Origin: Cerasicoccus sp. TK19100
GTDB lineage: Bacteria; Verrucomicrobiota; Verrucomicrobiia; Opitutales; Cerasicoccaceae
Direction: 5' to 3'
DNA: 64,000 nucleotides
Assembly: GCF_027257155.1 (NCBI RefSeq)
Contig: NZ_JAPWDU010000004.1
Location: 522,220 to 586,219 of the forward strand
A program made the translations under genes and the position numbers. The notes beneath the pieces are model-generated. The model did no database searches. It was given only the letters and a program-made list of their open reading frames with translations, and had not been told where the DNA came from. The first letter of the stretch is position 1. Every line of letters starts with the position of its first letter. Positions 9,532 to 18,946 of this stretch are shown here, one piece after another.

Positions 9532-10536
9532 ATGGCCTCCCTGAAAGAAATCGCAAAGGATGTTGGCGTCTCACATGCGCTGGTGTCACGAGTATTAAGC
9601 AACCGGATGGGGACGACCCGCGTCAGCGAGAAGACCCGCCAGAGAATTCTGGATCGCGCCAAAGAGCTTAACTATACCCCCAATCCCCTGGCAGTGGCGC
9701 TCAAGCGCGGTCGAAAAGGTGCCGTCGGCGTGTTCCTGCACGGAGTCGGCATCCCCGGCAGCGAGATGTCACTGAAATTCATCCAGTCAGCCGGTCGCGC
9801 ATTGTCCGCCAATGGCTACAATTTGTGGATGCAGTTTTTTGAGAAAAAAGAGGAGTTTCTCGCCGCGTGCAACGAAGAGCTCATGAGCAAGGTCGATGGG
9901 CTGATCCTCGCCGGTCTCGCCCACGAAGAGCTCGCCGAAAACGTCATTGAAATTGAAAAACGCGGCCTGCCCGTCGTCCTCTCATGCCACGGCAACATGG
10001 AGAAGTTCGGGCTGACGAATTTTCAGGTCGACGCCGAACAGCAGTCCTACCTAACAACCAAACATTTATTGGAATGCGGCTGCAAGGAAGTGGCGCATTT
10101 TTTCAGCATGCCGCTGCGCTATCGCGGCTATATCCGCGCCCACGAGGAGTTCGGCATCACGCCCAAGGACCATCTAACGGTGCCCGCCCGTGGCTATCAG
10201 ACAAAAAGTGGCCACGACGCCATGGCGCACCTGTTCGACAACAACATCAAGTTCGACGGCATTTCCGCGCAGTCAGACGGCCAAGCTGCTGGCGTTTACC
10301 ACTACCTGGCCGAGCGGGGAATCTCTCGCGAAAACTGGCCGCTGGTTACCGGCATTGACGACTCCCCAATTGCACACGACTTCAGCCTGATAAAGCTCAC
10401 CAGTGCCACCGCCGAAATGGAGCGCTGCGCCGAGCTCGCAGTGAAGGCGGTGCATAACAAAATCGAAAGCGAACCCGTCGAAGAGCAGCACGTGGAGCCG
10501 CAGTTAATGATCCGCGAATCGACCAGCCGCAAATAG
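9532..10536 (+). CDS. LacI-family transcriptional regulator
   Basis: 334 residues. The N-terminal helix-turn-helix is canonical (SLKEIAKDVGVSHALVSRVL, residues 3-22, then the hinge NPLAVALKRGRKGAVGVF). The rest is the periplasmic-binding-like ligand domain, with GLILAGL, GYIRAHEEFGI and GIDDSPIAHDFSLIKLTS. Such regulators usually bind sugars or nucleosides and repress adjacent uptake genes. It stands immediately upstream of, and on the same strand as, the ABC importer at 10866-17302. Two similar palindromes with an ACACGT core, one before the importer and one before the secreted protein at 17623, are candidate targets. Confidence 0.93.
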   Translation: MASLKEIAKDVGVSHALVSRVLSNRMGTTRVSEKTRQRILDRAKELNYTPNPLAVALKRGRKGAVGVFLHGVGIPGSEMSLKFIQSAGRALSANGYNLWMQFFEKKEEFLAACNEELMSKVDGLILAGLAHEELAENVIEIEKRGLPVVLSCHGNMEKFGLTNFQVDAEQQSYLTTKHLLECGCKEVAHFFSMPLRYRGYIRAHEEFGITPKDHLTVPARGYQTKSGHDAMAHLFDNNIKFDGISAQSDGQAAGVYHYLAERGISRENWPLVTGIDDSPIAHDFSLIKLTSATAEMERCAELAVKAVHNKIESEPVEEQHVEPQLMIRESTSRK

Positions 10537-10628
10537 CCAAATACCACCGCAATCGCGGTGACACCATACGCCCAGCGGTGACTATTCGTCCTAATGCTAA
10601 GGCAAAGCGAGGCCTCTATCCACCCAGA

Positions 10629-10640
10629 TAACACGTGTAA
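10629..10640. promoter_or_regulatory. Candidate LacI-type operator TAACACGTGTAA
   Basis: A near-palindrome around ACACGTGT, about 85 bp upstream of the -35-like box and 225 bp before the importer ATG. A close relative, TTACACGTATAA, lies at 17605-17616 upstream of the secreted-protein gene. A central CG within a 12-bp symmetric site suits LacI-family regulators; the adjacent regulator is the natural candidate. Confidence 0.5.
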
Positions 10641-10669
10641 CCAAAAATACGCTGGATGGAAAACCTACC

Positions 10670-10702
10670 GAGCCTAACAAGAACGAGACAGAGCCTAACA
10701 AG
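10670..10702. repeat. 12-bp direct repeat GAGCCTAACAAG, two copies 21 bp apart
   Basis: Copies at 10670-10681 and 10691-10702. The 21-bp step is two helical turns, so both would face the same side of the DNA, just upstream of the candidate -35 box. It may be an activator site; no factor can be named. Confidence 0.5.
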
Positions 10703-10724
10703 TTAAATTTTTTACCGTAATTCG

Positions 10725-10755
10725 TTGACAGCAAAAGCGACGCAACCCGTATTAT
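10725..10755 (+). promoter_or_regulatory. Candidate sigma-70 promoter for the ABC importer
   Basis: TTGACA at 10725-10730 and TATTAT at 10750-10755, spaced 19 bp (18 bp if GTATTA is taken), 110 bp upstream of the importer ATG. The CGTTGACA block recurs upstream of the 17623 gene (17576-17583). The spacing is long, hence modest confidence. Confidence 0.4.
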
Positions 10756-10865
10756 CGCTTTTTCAACCATGGTTTAGCAGTTGGCCCAAACTACTGCTGC
10801 TATCCAAATCTCCTTCCAATTTCCCAACCCCGAGTCTCGACACAGATCGGTAATTCGCCCCCCAC

Positions 10866-13800
10866 ATGTCCCTCCCCCCTTCCGGATCCAAGCTCAAAGG
10901 TATTGGCAAATTTTTTGGCCTCTTTGCCGCCGTCGCGGTCGGTTTCTATGTCCTGCTTCTGCTGTTAAACTGGGCACTCTCGCCTGAGATACAGTCCGAA
11001 AAGCTACCAGTACCACCCGAAATAGCCGAGAAAATGCAGGCTCTTCGCTCGGAGTCCTGGGAGGTCGACCCAGATAACCCGCCGCAAAATTACGTCGCCG
11101 TGGACTACTCCGAGGGCGAGACCGCTGCCTGGTGGCCCAAGGGGCAATCCAAAGTCATCGACCAGGCCGTTGCCAATGGCGACCTCCCCCCAGTAGCCGA
11201 GCGCGTGGGCCCGGAACCTGTTGTTTTAAAGGGATCCGACGGCATTGGCGAATATGGTGGCACCTGGATGCGCCTGGGCACGAATAACGACTGGGGCATC
11301 ATGAGCTGGCGATTGTCGGGCTCCAACCTCGTCCGTTGGTCACCAATGGGCTATCCGATCGTCCCACACATTGCCAAGAGCTGGTCCCGCAATGAGGATG
11401 CAACCGAGTGGACCTTCACGCTGCGCAAGGGCGTGCACTGGTCCGACGGACACCCGCTCACCACTGAGGATGTTCGCTTCTATTGGGAGGATGTCGAACT
11501 CGGGCTGGACGATGGACAAGTCGCCAGTTGGCTCGCCCCGGGTGGCGTCGCGGCCGAAGTGGAGATCATCGACGACTACACCTTCAAGTTCAAATTCGCC
11601 AAGCCCTATGGTGCCTTCCTCGAAATGCTGGCCAGCAACGTCTTTTACAAATTCATGATGCCCAAGCACTACCTGCTCCAGTATCACGAAAAAATCGGCG
11701 ACGAGGAAAAGATCGAAGAACTGCGTGTGCAGATGGGCCTCTCGACCAAAAAGGCAGTCTGGAACGCGGTTAGCAACACCATCACCAACCCCGAACGCCC
11801 TACGCTCAATCCCTGGATCGCCCGCTCCGAGCAAGGCACGCCTCCGATCTACTTTGTCCGCAACCCCTACTACTTTGCCGTCGATGAGGCGGGCAACCAG
11901 CTCCCCTACATTGATCAGGTGATGTTCGAGGTGAAGCACCCGCAGCTCATTCCGGTCGCCGCGTCCGCCGGGTCTGCCAGCATGCAGGGGCGCAATCTGT
12001 CCTTCGACAACTACACGCTCCTCATGGAAGGCACCGACCCGGGCGGCTACGAGCTGCTCCACTGGTTTAACCCCTCACGCTCAGCATGGACCATTTTCCC
12101 CAACCTGAATCGCCGCGCGTTTGACAACGACCCTGCTTCCCAATGGAAGGTCCAATACCTCACCGATAAACGCTTCCGCCAAGCCCTCTCCCTCGCCATT
12201 GACCGGCAGACGATCATTGACTCCGTTTACCACGGCATCGGCGAGCCTGCGCAGCTCGATCCCGGTCGCAGCTCTCCCTACTTCAACGAAAACCTGCTCA
12301 AATCTTTCACCGAATTCGACCCCGAGCGCGCCAACCAACTCCTCGACGAAGTGGGCTTGAGCAAGCGAGGCCCCGATGGCATGCGCGTGGCCGAGGACGG
12401 CACGCCGATCACCTTCTACATAGACTTTACCAGCTACACCGGCGAAGGCCCGGCGCAATTCGTAATCGATGATTGGCGAGACGTCGGCATCCGCGCGATT
12501 CACCGCGAACGCAACCGCGGACTCTGGGGCCAAGAGCGCCTGGCACTCAAGCAGGACTTCGTCATCTGGGCCGGCGAAAGCGAATTCATCCCTCTGTTAG
12601 AAATCCGCAACTTCGTGCCCACCAACGCCTGGTCCCTCCACGCACCCGCCTACGGCCAGTGGTTTGACAATGGCGGCACGGAAGGCACCCCGATGCAGAG
12701 CGGCTTTGCCCAAGAGCCCCCAGTCGGTAGTGCGATCCGCAAGGCCATGGATTACTGGAACCAAATGCTCGATGCCTCCAACGAAGAGGAACGCATAAAG
12801 CTGTTTTCCCAAATTGCCGACCTGGCCGCAGAGGAAGTCTGGACCATCAGTATCGCCACACCTCCGCCGTTCCTGATCGTCAAAGACAAAGATCTGAAAA
12901 ACGTTCCCGACAAGGCCGTCTACGGTGCGCCATATAACAGCCCGGCCAACACCGCAATCGATACCTACTATTTCGAAAACCTCGAGGAAAATCCGGCCAT
13001 CACCGCACAGATCGCCAACGTCATGGCCGGCCCGCTGCCCAGTAAGTTTACCCTCGGCAGCGAAGGCCGCGTTCTCGAAACCTCATTTACGGAGAAGCTC
13101 TCCAAAATGGTTCCGTGGCTCTGGACGATTTGCCTGATCGGCTTCCTCATCATGATGGCGACCAAGCACCCCTACGTCGCGCGCCGCCTCCTGATCATGG
13201 TCCCCACGTTGTTCATTGTGTCGATCATCGTGTTCATTGTCATCCAAATGCCGCCGGGCAATTTCGTGGAGACGAAAATTATCCAGCTACAAATGGACGG
13301 TGACGAGGAGGCCATCGAGCAAGTCGAGCAATTGACAGTACTCTTCAACCTCGAGGACCCAGTTTGGAAACAGTATTTAAAATGGTCCGGCCTGCAGTGG
13401 TTTGTTACTTATGATGCCGGAGACAAAGGCCTCCTCCAGGGGGAGCTCGGCATCTCGATGCAAACGCTACGATCGGTCAACGACACGGTGGAGGAGCGCG
13501 CATTGCTCACCATGGCGATCTCCCTCCTCACGGTGCTCTTCACCTGGGCGGTCGCGCTACCAATCGGCATTTATACGGCCGTGCGCCAATACTCCATCGG
13601 TGATTATGCGCTAACCTTCATCGGCTTCATCGGCATGTGCGTGCCCAACTTCCTGCTCGCTATCTTGATGATGTATTGGGCCAACAAATACTTTGGCGTT
13701 AATGTAACCGGCCTGTTCTCCCCCGAATACGCGACCGACCCCAGCTGGTCCTGGGGCAAGTTCGTCGACCTCCTACTGCACCTGATCGTGCCCATCATCG

Positions 13801-14198
13801 TGATCGGCACAGCGGGCACTGCGGGCATGATCCGCGTGATGCGCGCCAACCTCCTGGACGAGTTGCGCAAGCCCTACGTGACAACGGCGATGGCCAAAGG
13901 CGTCAAGCCGTTCAAACTGCTCATCAAGTATCCCGTGCGCCTGGCGATCAACCCGTTCATCTCCGGCATCGGCGGCCTGTTCCCGAGCATGCTTTCCGGC
14001 GGCTCGATCACAGCCATCATCCTGGCGCTGCCGATGATCGGCCCATTGCTCCTCGACGGCCTGCTCACGGAAGACTTCTACCTCGCCGGCTCCCTCCTGA
14101 TGGTGTTCAGCCTGTTGGGCATCGCCGGCACCCTCGTCAGCGACATCCTGCTACTGCTGGTTGATCCGCGAATCCGCATGGACGGAGGTTCAAAATGA
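10866..14198 (+). CDS. Fused ABC importer protein: family-5 substrate-binding protein plus DppB/OppB-type permease
   Basis: 1,110 residues. An N-terminal membrane anchor (about residues 17-37, FFGLFAAVAVGFYVLLLLLN) is followed by a family-5 (peptide/oligosaccharide) substrate-binding domain, about 110-680, with GEYGGTWMRLG, WTFTLRKGVHWSDGHPL and RFRQALSLAIDRQTI. A second membrane span (WLWTICLIGFLIMMA, near 750-764) leads into a full inner-membrane permease from about 766 (YVARRLLIMVPTLFIVSIIV), with its EAA loop in VTTAMAKGVKPFKLLIKYPV. Normally these are two proteins. The binding domain would sit tethered in the periplasm at a 1:1 ratio with the permease. Its last four bases overlap the next gene (ATGA). 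No Shine-Dalgarno is visible. Substrate unknown; the LacI neighbour favours an oligosaccharide over a peptide (inference). Confidence 0.92.
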   Translation: MSLPPSGSKLKGIGKFFGLFAAVAVGFYVLLLLLNWALSPEIQSEKLPVPPEIAEKMQALRSESWEVDPDNPPQNYVAVDYSEGETAAWWPKGQSKVIDQAVANGDLPPVAERVGPEPVVLKGSDGIGEYGGTWMRLGTNNDWGIMSWRLSGSNLVRWSPMGYPIVPHIAKSWSRNEDATEWTFTLRKGVHWSDGHPLTTEDVRFYWEDVELGLDDGQVASWLAPGGVAAEVEIIDDYTFKFKFAKPYGAFLEMLASNVFYKFMMPKHYLLQYHEKIGDEEKIEELRVQMGLSTKKAVWNAVSNTITNPERPTLNPWIARSEQGTPPIYFVRNPYYFAVDEAGNQLPYIDQVMFEVKHPQLIPVAASAGSASMQGRNLSFDNYTLLMEGTDPGGYELLHWFNPSRSAWTIFPNLNRRAFDNDPASQWKVQYLTDKRFRQALSLAIDRQTIIDSVYHGIGEPAQLDPGRSSPYFNENLLKSFTEFDPERANQLLDEVGLSKRGPDGMRVAEDGTPITFYIDFTSYTGEGPAQFVIDDWRDVGIRAIHRERNRGLWGQERLALKQDFVIWAGESEFIPLLEIRNFVPTNAWSLHAPAYGQWFDNGGTEGTPMQSGFAQEPPVGSAIRKAMDYWNQMLDASNEEERIKLFSQIADLAAEEVWTISIATPPPFLIVKDKDLKNVPDKAVYGAPYNSPANTAIDTYYFENLEENPAITAQIANVMAGPLPSKFTLGSEGRVLETSFTEKLSKMVPWLWTICLIGFLIMMATKHPYVARRLLIMVPTLFIVSIIVFIVIQMPPGNFVETKIIQLQMDGDEEAIEQVEQLTVLFNLEDPVWKQYLKWSGLQWFVTYDAGDKGLLQGELGISMQTLRSVNDTVEERALLTMAISLLTVLFTWAVALPIGIYTAVRQYSIGDYALTFIGFIGMCVPNFLLAILMMYWANKYFGVNVTGLFSPEYATDPSWSWGKFVDLLLHLIVPIIVIGTAGTAGMIRVMRANLLDELRKPYVTTAMAKGVKPFKLLIKYPVRLAINPFISGIGGLFPSMLSGGSITAIILALPMIGPLLLDGLLTEDFYLAGSLLMVFSLLGIAGTLVSDILLLLVDPRIRMDGGSK

Positions 14199-15361
14199 GC
14201 GAAGAAATTAAAAAATCCGGCATGACCCCCACTCCGCCCCGCGACCACCCGAAGCCCACGGCTGACGATCCCGACGAAAAGCCAGCCCAGGTCATCGACA
14301 ACCTGTCGCAATGGCAACTCATCCGCCTGCGCTTTCTCAAACACAAGCCAGCCGTCATCTCGATGTTCCTACTGATGGTGCTCTACTCCATCGCGGTCAT
14401 CGCCGAGTTCGTCGCTCCGTATAACAAAGACTACGGCAACGTGGACTACATTTACTGCCCTCCGCAGATGCCCAAGTTCAGCTTTGAGCACGGCATTTAC
14501 ACGGACAAACTTGAGCGCGCGAAGGACCCCGTTTCGCTCAAGAATTACTACGTGCATACGGGAGAAATTACCAAGCTCGGTTTCTTCGTGAAAGGCGAGG
14601 AGACGAAGCTCATGGGCTTCATCCCGATCGAGCGCCGCCTCTTCGGGGCCCAGAGTGATCAGGACGCGCCATTCTATTTTCTGGGCGCGGATAAGTTCGG
14701 GCGCGATTTGTATTCCCGCCTCGTCTATGGCTCTCGGATCAGTCTTTCCATCGGCATCGTGTCGATCATTACCACCTTCCTACTGGGTGCCGTGATCGGT
14801 GGTATCTCCGGATACATGGGCGGCACGGTGGATATGATCATCCAGCGCTCCATGGAGATCATTAACGCCTTTCCGCAGCTACCACTTTGGCTCGCGCTCG
14901 CCGCCGTGATGCCCGGCGACTGGCCACCAATTAAGGTTTATTTCGCGATCACCATCGTGCTGTCGATCTTTGGTTGGACCGGCCTCGCGCGCTTGGTCCG
15001 TGGTAAGATTCTTTCGCTGCGCGAGGAGGATTACGCCGTGGCTGCGAGTCTCCTGGGTGCCAGCCACAGTCGCATTTTGTTCCGCCACCTGCTGCCGGGC
15101 TTTACCAGCCACATCATCGTCAGCCTGTCGCTCAGCGTGCCGGGGATGATCCTTGGCGAAACCGCGCTGTCGTTCCTCGGACTGGGCCTGCGCCCACCGG
15201 TTGTCAGTTGGGGCGTGCTCCTGCAGGAGTGCCTGAACATCGACATTGTCGCCAATTACCCTTGGCTGCTGATGCCGGTGATCTTCATCATCATTACCGT
15301 TCTTTGCTTTAACTTCTTCGGCGACGGCATGCGTGACGCGGCCGACCCCTACGCCCGCTAA
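14195..15361 (+). CDS. ABC importer permease, DppC/OppC type
   Basis: 388 residues. It is the second membrane subunit of the importer, starting within the stop of the fused gene (ATGA overlap), which implies translational coupling. A hydrophilic Pro/Asp-rich N-terminus precedes the first span (PAVISMFLLMVLYSIAVIAEF). A large periplasmic loop (about 75-170) comes before the BPD_transp_1 core, which carries LGADKFGRDLYSRLVYGSRI and the EAA motif in YAVAASLLGASHSRILFRHL followed by LP. The family C-terminus GDGMRDAADPYAR is intact. Confidence 0.94.
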   Translation: MSEEIKKSGMTPTPPRDHPKPTADDPDEKPAQVIDNLSQWQLIRLRFLKHKPAVISMFLLMVLYSIAVIAEFVAPYNKDYGNVDYIYCPPQMPKFSFEHGIYTDKLERAKDPVSLKNYYVHTGEITKLGFFVKGEETKLMGFIPIERRLFGAQSDQDAPFYFLGADKFGRDLYSRLVYGSRISLSIGIVSIITTFLLGAVIGGISGYMGGTVDMIIQRSMEIINAFPQLPLWLALAAVMPGDWPPIKVYFAITIVLSIFGWTGLARLVRGKILSLREEDYAVAASLLGASHSRILFRHLLPGFTSHIIVSLSLSVPGMILGETALSFLGLGLRPPVVSWGVLLQECLNIDIVANYPWLLMPVIFIIITVLCFNFFGDGMRDAADPYAR

Positions 15362-15364
15362 ACC

Positions 15365-17302
15365 ATGTCCACGGCCACCGCAACTTCCCCCACTTCCTCA
15401 TCGACCGCCTCGGACGACGTCGTCCTGAGCATCGAGAATCTCAAGACGCACTTCTTCACCGAGGAGGGGCAAATCCCCGCCGTCGACGGCGTCAGCCTCA
15501 AGCTGAAGCGCGGTAAGGTGCTCGCCATCGTCGGCGAGTCCGGCTGCGGCAAGAGCGTTACCTCGTATTCGATCCTGCGCCTGATTCGCTCGCCTGGAAA
15601 AATCATGGACGGCAAAATTCTGTTTCACTCCGAGCGCCGGGGGGAAACCGTCGACATCGCCGCGCTCGACGAAAAGTCTGACACGCTTTACCAGATTCGC
15701 GGTGGCAACATCAGCATGATTTTCCAGGAGCCGATGACCGCGCTCAGCCCGGTGCATACCGTTGGAAACCAGATTTGCGAGGCCATCCTGCTGCACCAAA
15801 ACGTGACCAAGGAAGAGGCGCGTCAAAAGGCAATCGACATGCTGATCAGTGTCGGCATTCCTCAACCCGAGGAACGCATCGACCAGTATCCGCACGAGAT
15901 GTCCGGCGGCATGCGCCAGCGTGTGGTGATTGCGATGGCGCTCGTTTGTGACCCGGAAATTCTCATTGCCGACGAGCCCACCACGGCGCTCGATGTGACC
16001 CTGCAGGCGCAAATCCTTAAGCTGATGCGCGAGCTGCAGGAGAAGCGTAATTGCTCGGTCGTTTTCATCACTCACGACTTGGGCGTGGTTGCACAAATGG
16101 CGGACGAAGTCGCCGTCATGTATCTAGGCCGCGTGGTGGAAACCGGTTCGGTGCGCGACATTTTAAAGAACCCCGCGCACCCCTACACACTTTCCCTGCT
16201 ACATTCGATTCCGCGAAACGAAACACTCGGCGGCCGCCTGCCCACGATCAAAGGCAGCGTCCCCTCGCTCACGCAAATTCCCAAAGGCTGCCCCTTCCAT
16301 CCACGTTGCCCGTTCGCCGTGCCCGGGAAGTGCGACGTCGGCGGCCCTCCTGATCTGCTTCAGTGGAAAGAAGATCGCCAGGCCGCCTGTGTGCGTCTGG
16401 ATGAAATCCACGGTAACGGCAAACCGACGCTCCAAGTCGAAGGCGGAGTCGACGTTACCCAGTCCATCAAGGAGGAGAAAGTCCTCCTGCAGGTGCGCAA
16501 TCTCTGCAAGCATTTCCCCATCTACACTAAGGGACTGATCCGCAAACAAAAGGGCGTGCTCAAAGCGGTGGACAATGTCTCCTTCGATCTTCTGCGCGGC
16601 GAAACGCTGGGCCTCGTCGGCGAATCCGGTTCGGGCAAAACCACCTGCGCGCGCACCATTCTCCGCGCCCTCTCTGCCACCTCCGGCGAAGCCATTTTCC
16701 GCAGCGATCTGCAAAACCGAGATATCGACCTGACCAAGCTTGAGCGCAAGGAGCTCAAGCCACTCCGCAAAGAGATGCAGATGATTTTTCAGGACCCGTT
16801 CTCCTCACTGAACCCACGCATGACAGTGGGCGACATCGTGGCCGAGCCGCTCGTCATCCACAAGCTTGCAAGTGGCTCCACCTTGGAAGACATGGTCGTA
16901 GAAATGCTTAAGAAAGTCGGCCTCAAGCCCGAGCATCGCCAGCGTTACCCGCACGCCTTTTCCGGCGGCCAGCGTCAACGCATCGGCATTGCCCGGGCAT
17001 TGATCATGCAGCCGTCGCTAGTGGTGGCAGACGAGGCCGTCTCCGCGCTCGACGTATCCGTGCAGGCACAGGTGATTAACCTCCTCGCCGACCTGCAAAT
17101 CGAGTTCGGGTTGACGTATCTTTTCGTCGCGCACGACTTATCAGTGGTCCGCCATATCTGCGATCGCGTGGCCGTCATGCAGGGTGGCAAGCTGGTAGAG
17201 TTCGCCGAGTCCGAGGCGCTCTTCGAAAACCCGCAGCATCCCTACACGCAAAAGCTCCTCACCGCCGTGCCCAGCCTCGACCCCGACGAGCGCAGTTGGT
17301 AG
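15365..17302 (+). CDS. Double ABC ATPase of the oligopeptide/oligosaccharide importer (OppD-OppF fusion)
   Basis: 645 residues with two complete nucleotide-binding domains, starting three bases after the permease stop. Domain 1: Walker A GESGCGKS (57-64), signature MSGGMRQRV, Walker [13 protein letters not shown], and the oligopeptide-type C-terminal element CPFHPRCPF with a third Cys in GKCD. Domain 2: Walker [10 protein letters not shown] (419-427), signature [15 protein letters not shown], and Walker [13 protein letters not shown], where the usual DEP is DEA. It powers import by ATP hydrolysis on the cytoplasmic face. Fused D-F ATPases are common in this family; together with the fused binding protein-permease, the whole importer is three polypeptides. 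Confidence 0.95.
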   Translation: MSTATATSPTSSSTASDDVVLSIENLKTHFFTEEGQIPAVDGVSLKLKRGKVLAIVGESGCGKSVTSYSILRLIRSPGKIMDGKILFHSERRGETVDIAALDEKSDTLYQIRGGNISMIFQEPMTALSPVHTVGNQICEAILLHQNVTKEEARQKAIDMLISVGIPQPEERIDQYPHEMSGGMRQRVVIAMALVCDPEILIADEPTTALDVTLQAQILKLMRELQEKRNCSVVFITHDLGVVAQMADEVAVMYLGRVVETGSVRDILKNPAHPYTLSLLHSIPRNETLGGRLPTIKGSVPSLTQIPKGCPFHPRCPFAVPGKCDVGGPPDLLQWKEDRQAACVRLDEIHGNGKPTLQVEGGVDVTQSIKEEKVLLQVRNLCKHFPIYTKGLIRKQKGVLKAVDNVSFDLLRGETLGLVGESGSGKTTCARTILRALSATSGEAIFRSDLQNRDIDLTKLERKELKPLRKEMQMIFQDPFSSLNPRMTVGDIVAEPLVIHKLASGSTLEDMVVEMLKKVGLKPEHRQRYPHAFSGGQRQRIGIARALIMQPSLVVADEAVSALDVSVQAQVINLLADLQIEFGLTYLFVAHDLSVVRHICDRVAVMQGGKLVEFAESEALFENPQHPYTQKLLTAVPSLDPDERSW

Positions 17303-17309
17303 CAGGGCT

Positions 17310-17330
17310 TTACTTTGCGATGCAAAGTAA
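17310..17330 (+). terminator. Hairpin after the importer operon
   Basis: Perfect 9-bp stem TTACTTTGC / GCAAAGTAA with a three-base loop, beginning seven bases after the ATPase stop codon. There is no T run, so it may stabilise the mRNA 3' end rather than terminate by itself. Confidence 0.4.
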
Positions 17331-17376
17331 GCACGCCGCAACAGTTTGGCACCGTAAAGCACTGCGTTGTGTCAGT

Positions 17377-17513
17377 TATGGAGTGCGCCAGCCCTCTGGC
17401 GCTTTGGGATTTTCAATGAGGCAATAAAGTGAAGCTCAACAAAATCTTGGTGCGCGTTTCATTCTGTTGGTCGCGGACAATGCGAAAGCGCCAGAGGGCT
17501 GGCGCACTCCATA
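17377..17513. repeat. Paired inverted-repeat (REPIN-like) element, family B copy 1
   Basis: Two perfect 29-bp arms, 17377-17405 and 17485-17513, enclose 79 bp. Each arm also contains its own hairpin, GCGCCAG-CCCT-CTGGCGC. The same arms recur at 38267-38399 with a different interior, so the arms are conserved and the middle is not. That pattern fits a REP doublet or a minimal non-autonomous mobile element. Confidence 0.85.
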
Positions 17514-17604
17514 GCCATGCTACTGTAATTTTGCTAGAGCTGCATTACCACAATGCCAACCAGGCCAGCATACACCGTTGACAACTACAAAAGCGCCCGC
17601 ATGA

Positions 17605-17616
17605 TTACACGTATAA
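17605..17616. promoter_or_regulatory. Candidate LacI-type operator TTACACGTATAA
   Basis: Matches the palindrome at 10629-10640 in 10 of 12 positions and ends six bases before the ATG of the secreted-protein gene. A bound repressor here would cover the start region. Confidence 0.5.
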
Positions 17617-17622
17617 CTAATC

Positions 17623-18918
17623 ATGAAGCTTTACACTCCCCTAACCCTCATTGCCGCGCTTGCCGCCACATCGCTTTCCGCCGAAATGGCGCAATCGGTC
17701 AGCCAGTTTGGCGTCACCTGGACCTTTGAAAAACCTTACGAAGTCGGCCATTTCGCCAATGGCGACTGGTGGGTCGTCGGGCCAGTGACGATCACCGACA
17801 TTACACCTAAAACCGAGAACAACCAAAATGGCAGCATGATCAACCCGGGACTTAACGGTGCTCAGGGTTTTGACGACCGTATTCAACGCAGCACTTATGA
17901 GCCCGCGCTGAACATCGCCACGCAACTGCCCTACGCCGTCACCGAACCGTCGTCGATCCTGTCTTCCATCAGCCTCGTGCCGGACACCACTCGCGACAAC
18001 CCGCAGATGGACACCATTGCGATCCTGACCGTGCTCAATGAAGCGCCACCCCAGGGCAGCTTCCGTCCGCCATATCAAGGTACGGATAAGAGCATACCGG
18101 GCAACGTGAGCACCCTCGATTTCGACAAACTCGGCAAGTATCCAAGCGCCGAATACGCGGATATGCCCAGCAAGCTGGCGACCACTTTTGAGCGTCCCTA
18201 CATCGAGCTGAATCTCAGCTGGACCGGTCGCTACATGCATCCGAAAAACAACCAGCCACCCTACGGCCGCGAAATAGCCCAACGCCTCGGTCACGGTCTG
18301 CTAGCACTACAGATTGATGCACCCGACAACGAAAAGCGCGAACTGCTGATCGACCTCGTGCAAGTCGGCGTGGATATCTATGGTGCCGCACGCCTCGGCG
18401 GGAAATGGAGCGCGGACGGTGGCCACAACCAAGGCCGCAAACTGCCCCTGATTCTGGCCGGCGTCATGCTGCAAAACCCGGATATTCTCCAGTATGCAGA
18501 CGGCGAGGTTTTCACGATTTTCCAGGAAGACCAGCAGACCTTTTATGTAACCCAGGAGGACGTCGACCGGCCGCGCAAACAGCCTCGCAATGATGGTCGC
18601 CCCCGTATGGAGCCCTACACGGTCGAGATGATTGGCATGCCTGAATGGGGCATCCGCCACTACAACGAGCCGGAGAAATCCGGCAGCAACTGGAACGCCA
18701 CCTACCGCCAGGTTTCCGGTGCCCCGACGACCACCCATGTCCTCGCCGCCAAGCTCATGGGCGTTGAAGAAATTTGGAACTGGCCGGCAATTTTCGACTA
18801 CTACACGACCCGCTATTGGCCAGCCGAACGCAGCGAAAATCGCGGCGTAAATTCTCCAAGCAAATTTACTAGAGCGATGTGGGAAGCCCACGTGGCTAAG
18901 GCCGACGGCGAAAGCTGA
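17623..18918 (+). CDS. Secreted protein of unknown function, co-regulated with the importer (predicted)
   Basis: 431 residues with a signal peptide (MKLYTPLTLIAALAATSLSA). The mature part begins with a beta-rich region (FGVTWTFEKPYEVGHFANGDWWVVGPVTI). It then has an alpha-helical centre with LLIDLVQVGVDIYGAARLGG and DGGHNQGRKLPLILAGVML, which resembles the helical-toroid core seen in polysaccharide lyases and related glycan enzymes (inference only). The tail is rich in Trp and Tyr. I do not recognise a named family. It lies between the importer and the deacetylase/sulfatase pair, and the palindrome just before its ATG links it to the LacI regulator. Confidence 0.8.
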   Translation: MKLYTPLTLIAALAATSLSAEMAQSVSQFGVTWTFEKPYEVGHFANGDWWVVGPVTITDITPKTENNQNGSMINPGLNGAQGFDDRIQRSTYEPALNIATQLPYAVTEPSSILSSISLVPDTTRDNPQMDTIAILTVLNEAPPQGSFRPPYQGTDKSIPGNVSTLDFDKLGKYPSAEYADMPSKLATTFERPYIELNLSWTGRYMHPKNNQPPYGREIAQRLGHGLLALQIDAPDNEKRELLIDLVQVGVDIYGAARLGGKWSADGGHNQGRKLPLILAGVMLQNPDILQYADGEVFTIFQEDQQTFYVTQEDVDRPRKQPRNDGRPRMEPYTVEMIGMPEWGIRHYNEPEKSGSNWNATYRQVSGAPTTTHVLAAKLMGVEEIWNWPAIFDYYTTRYWPAERSENRGVNSPSKFTRAMWEAHVAKADGES

Positions 18919-18946
18919 TCAGCCCAATCCGCGCTACCGCCACACG

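Larger units (their letters stand above)
10537..10865. other. 329-bp gap between the regulator and the importer
   Basis: No gene is seen. It holds a 6-bp stem hairpin (CACCGC/GCGGTG, 10545-10560) just after the regulator, without a T run; an ACACGT palindrome at 10629-10640; a 12-bp direct repeat GAGCCTAACAAG at 10670-10681 and 10691-10702; and a candidate promoter at 10725-10755. Confidence 0.6.
17303..17622. other. 320-bp gap after the ABC importer
   Basis: No gene. It contains a hairpin right after the ATPase stop (17310-17330), a 29-bp perfect inverted-repeat element (17377-17513), a TTGACA box (17578-17583) and an ACACGT palindrome touching the next gene's start. Confidence 0.6.
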
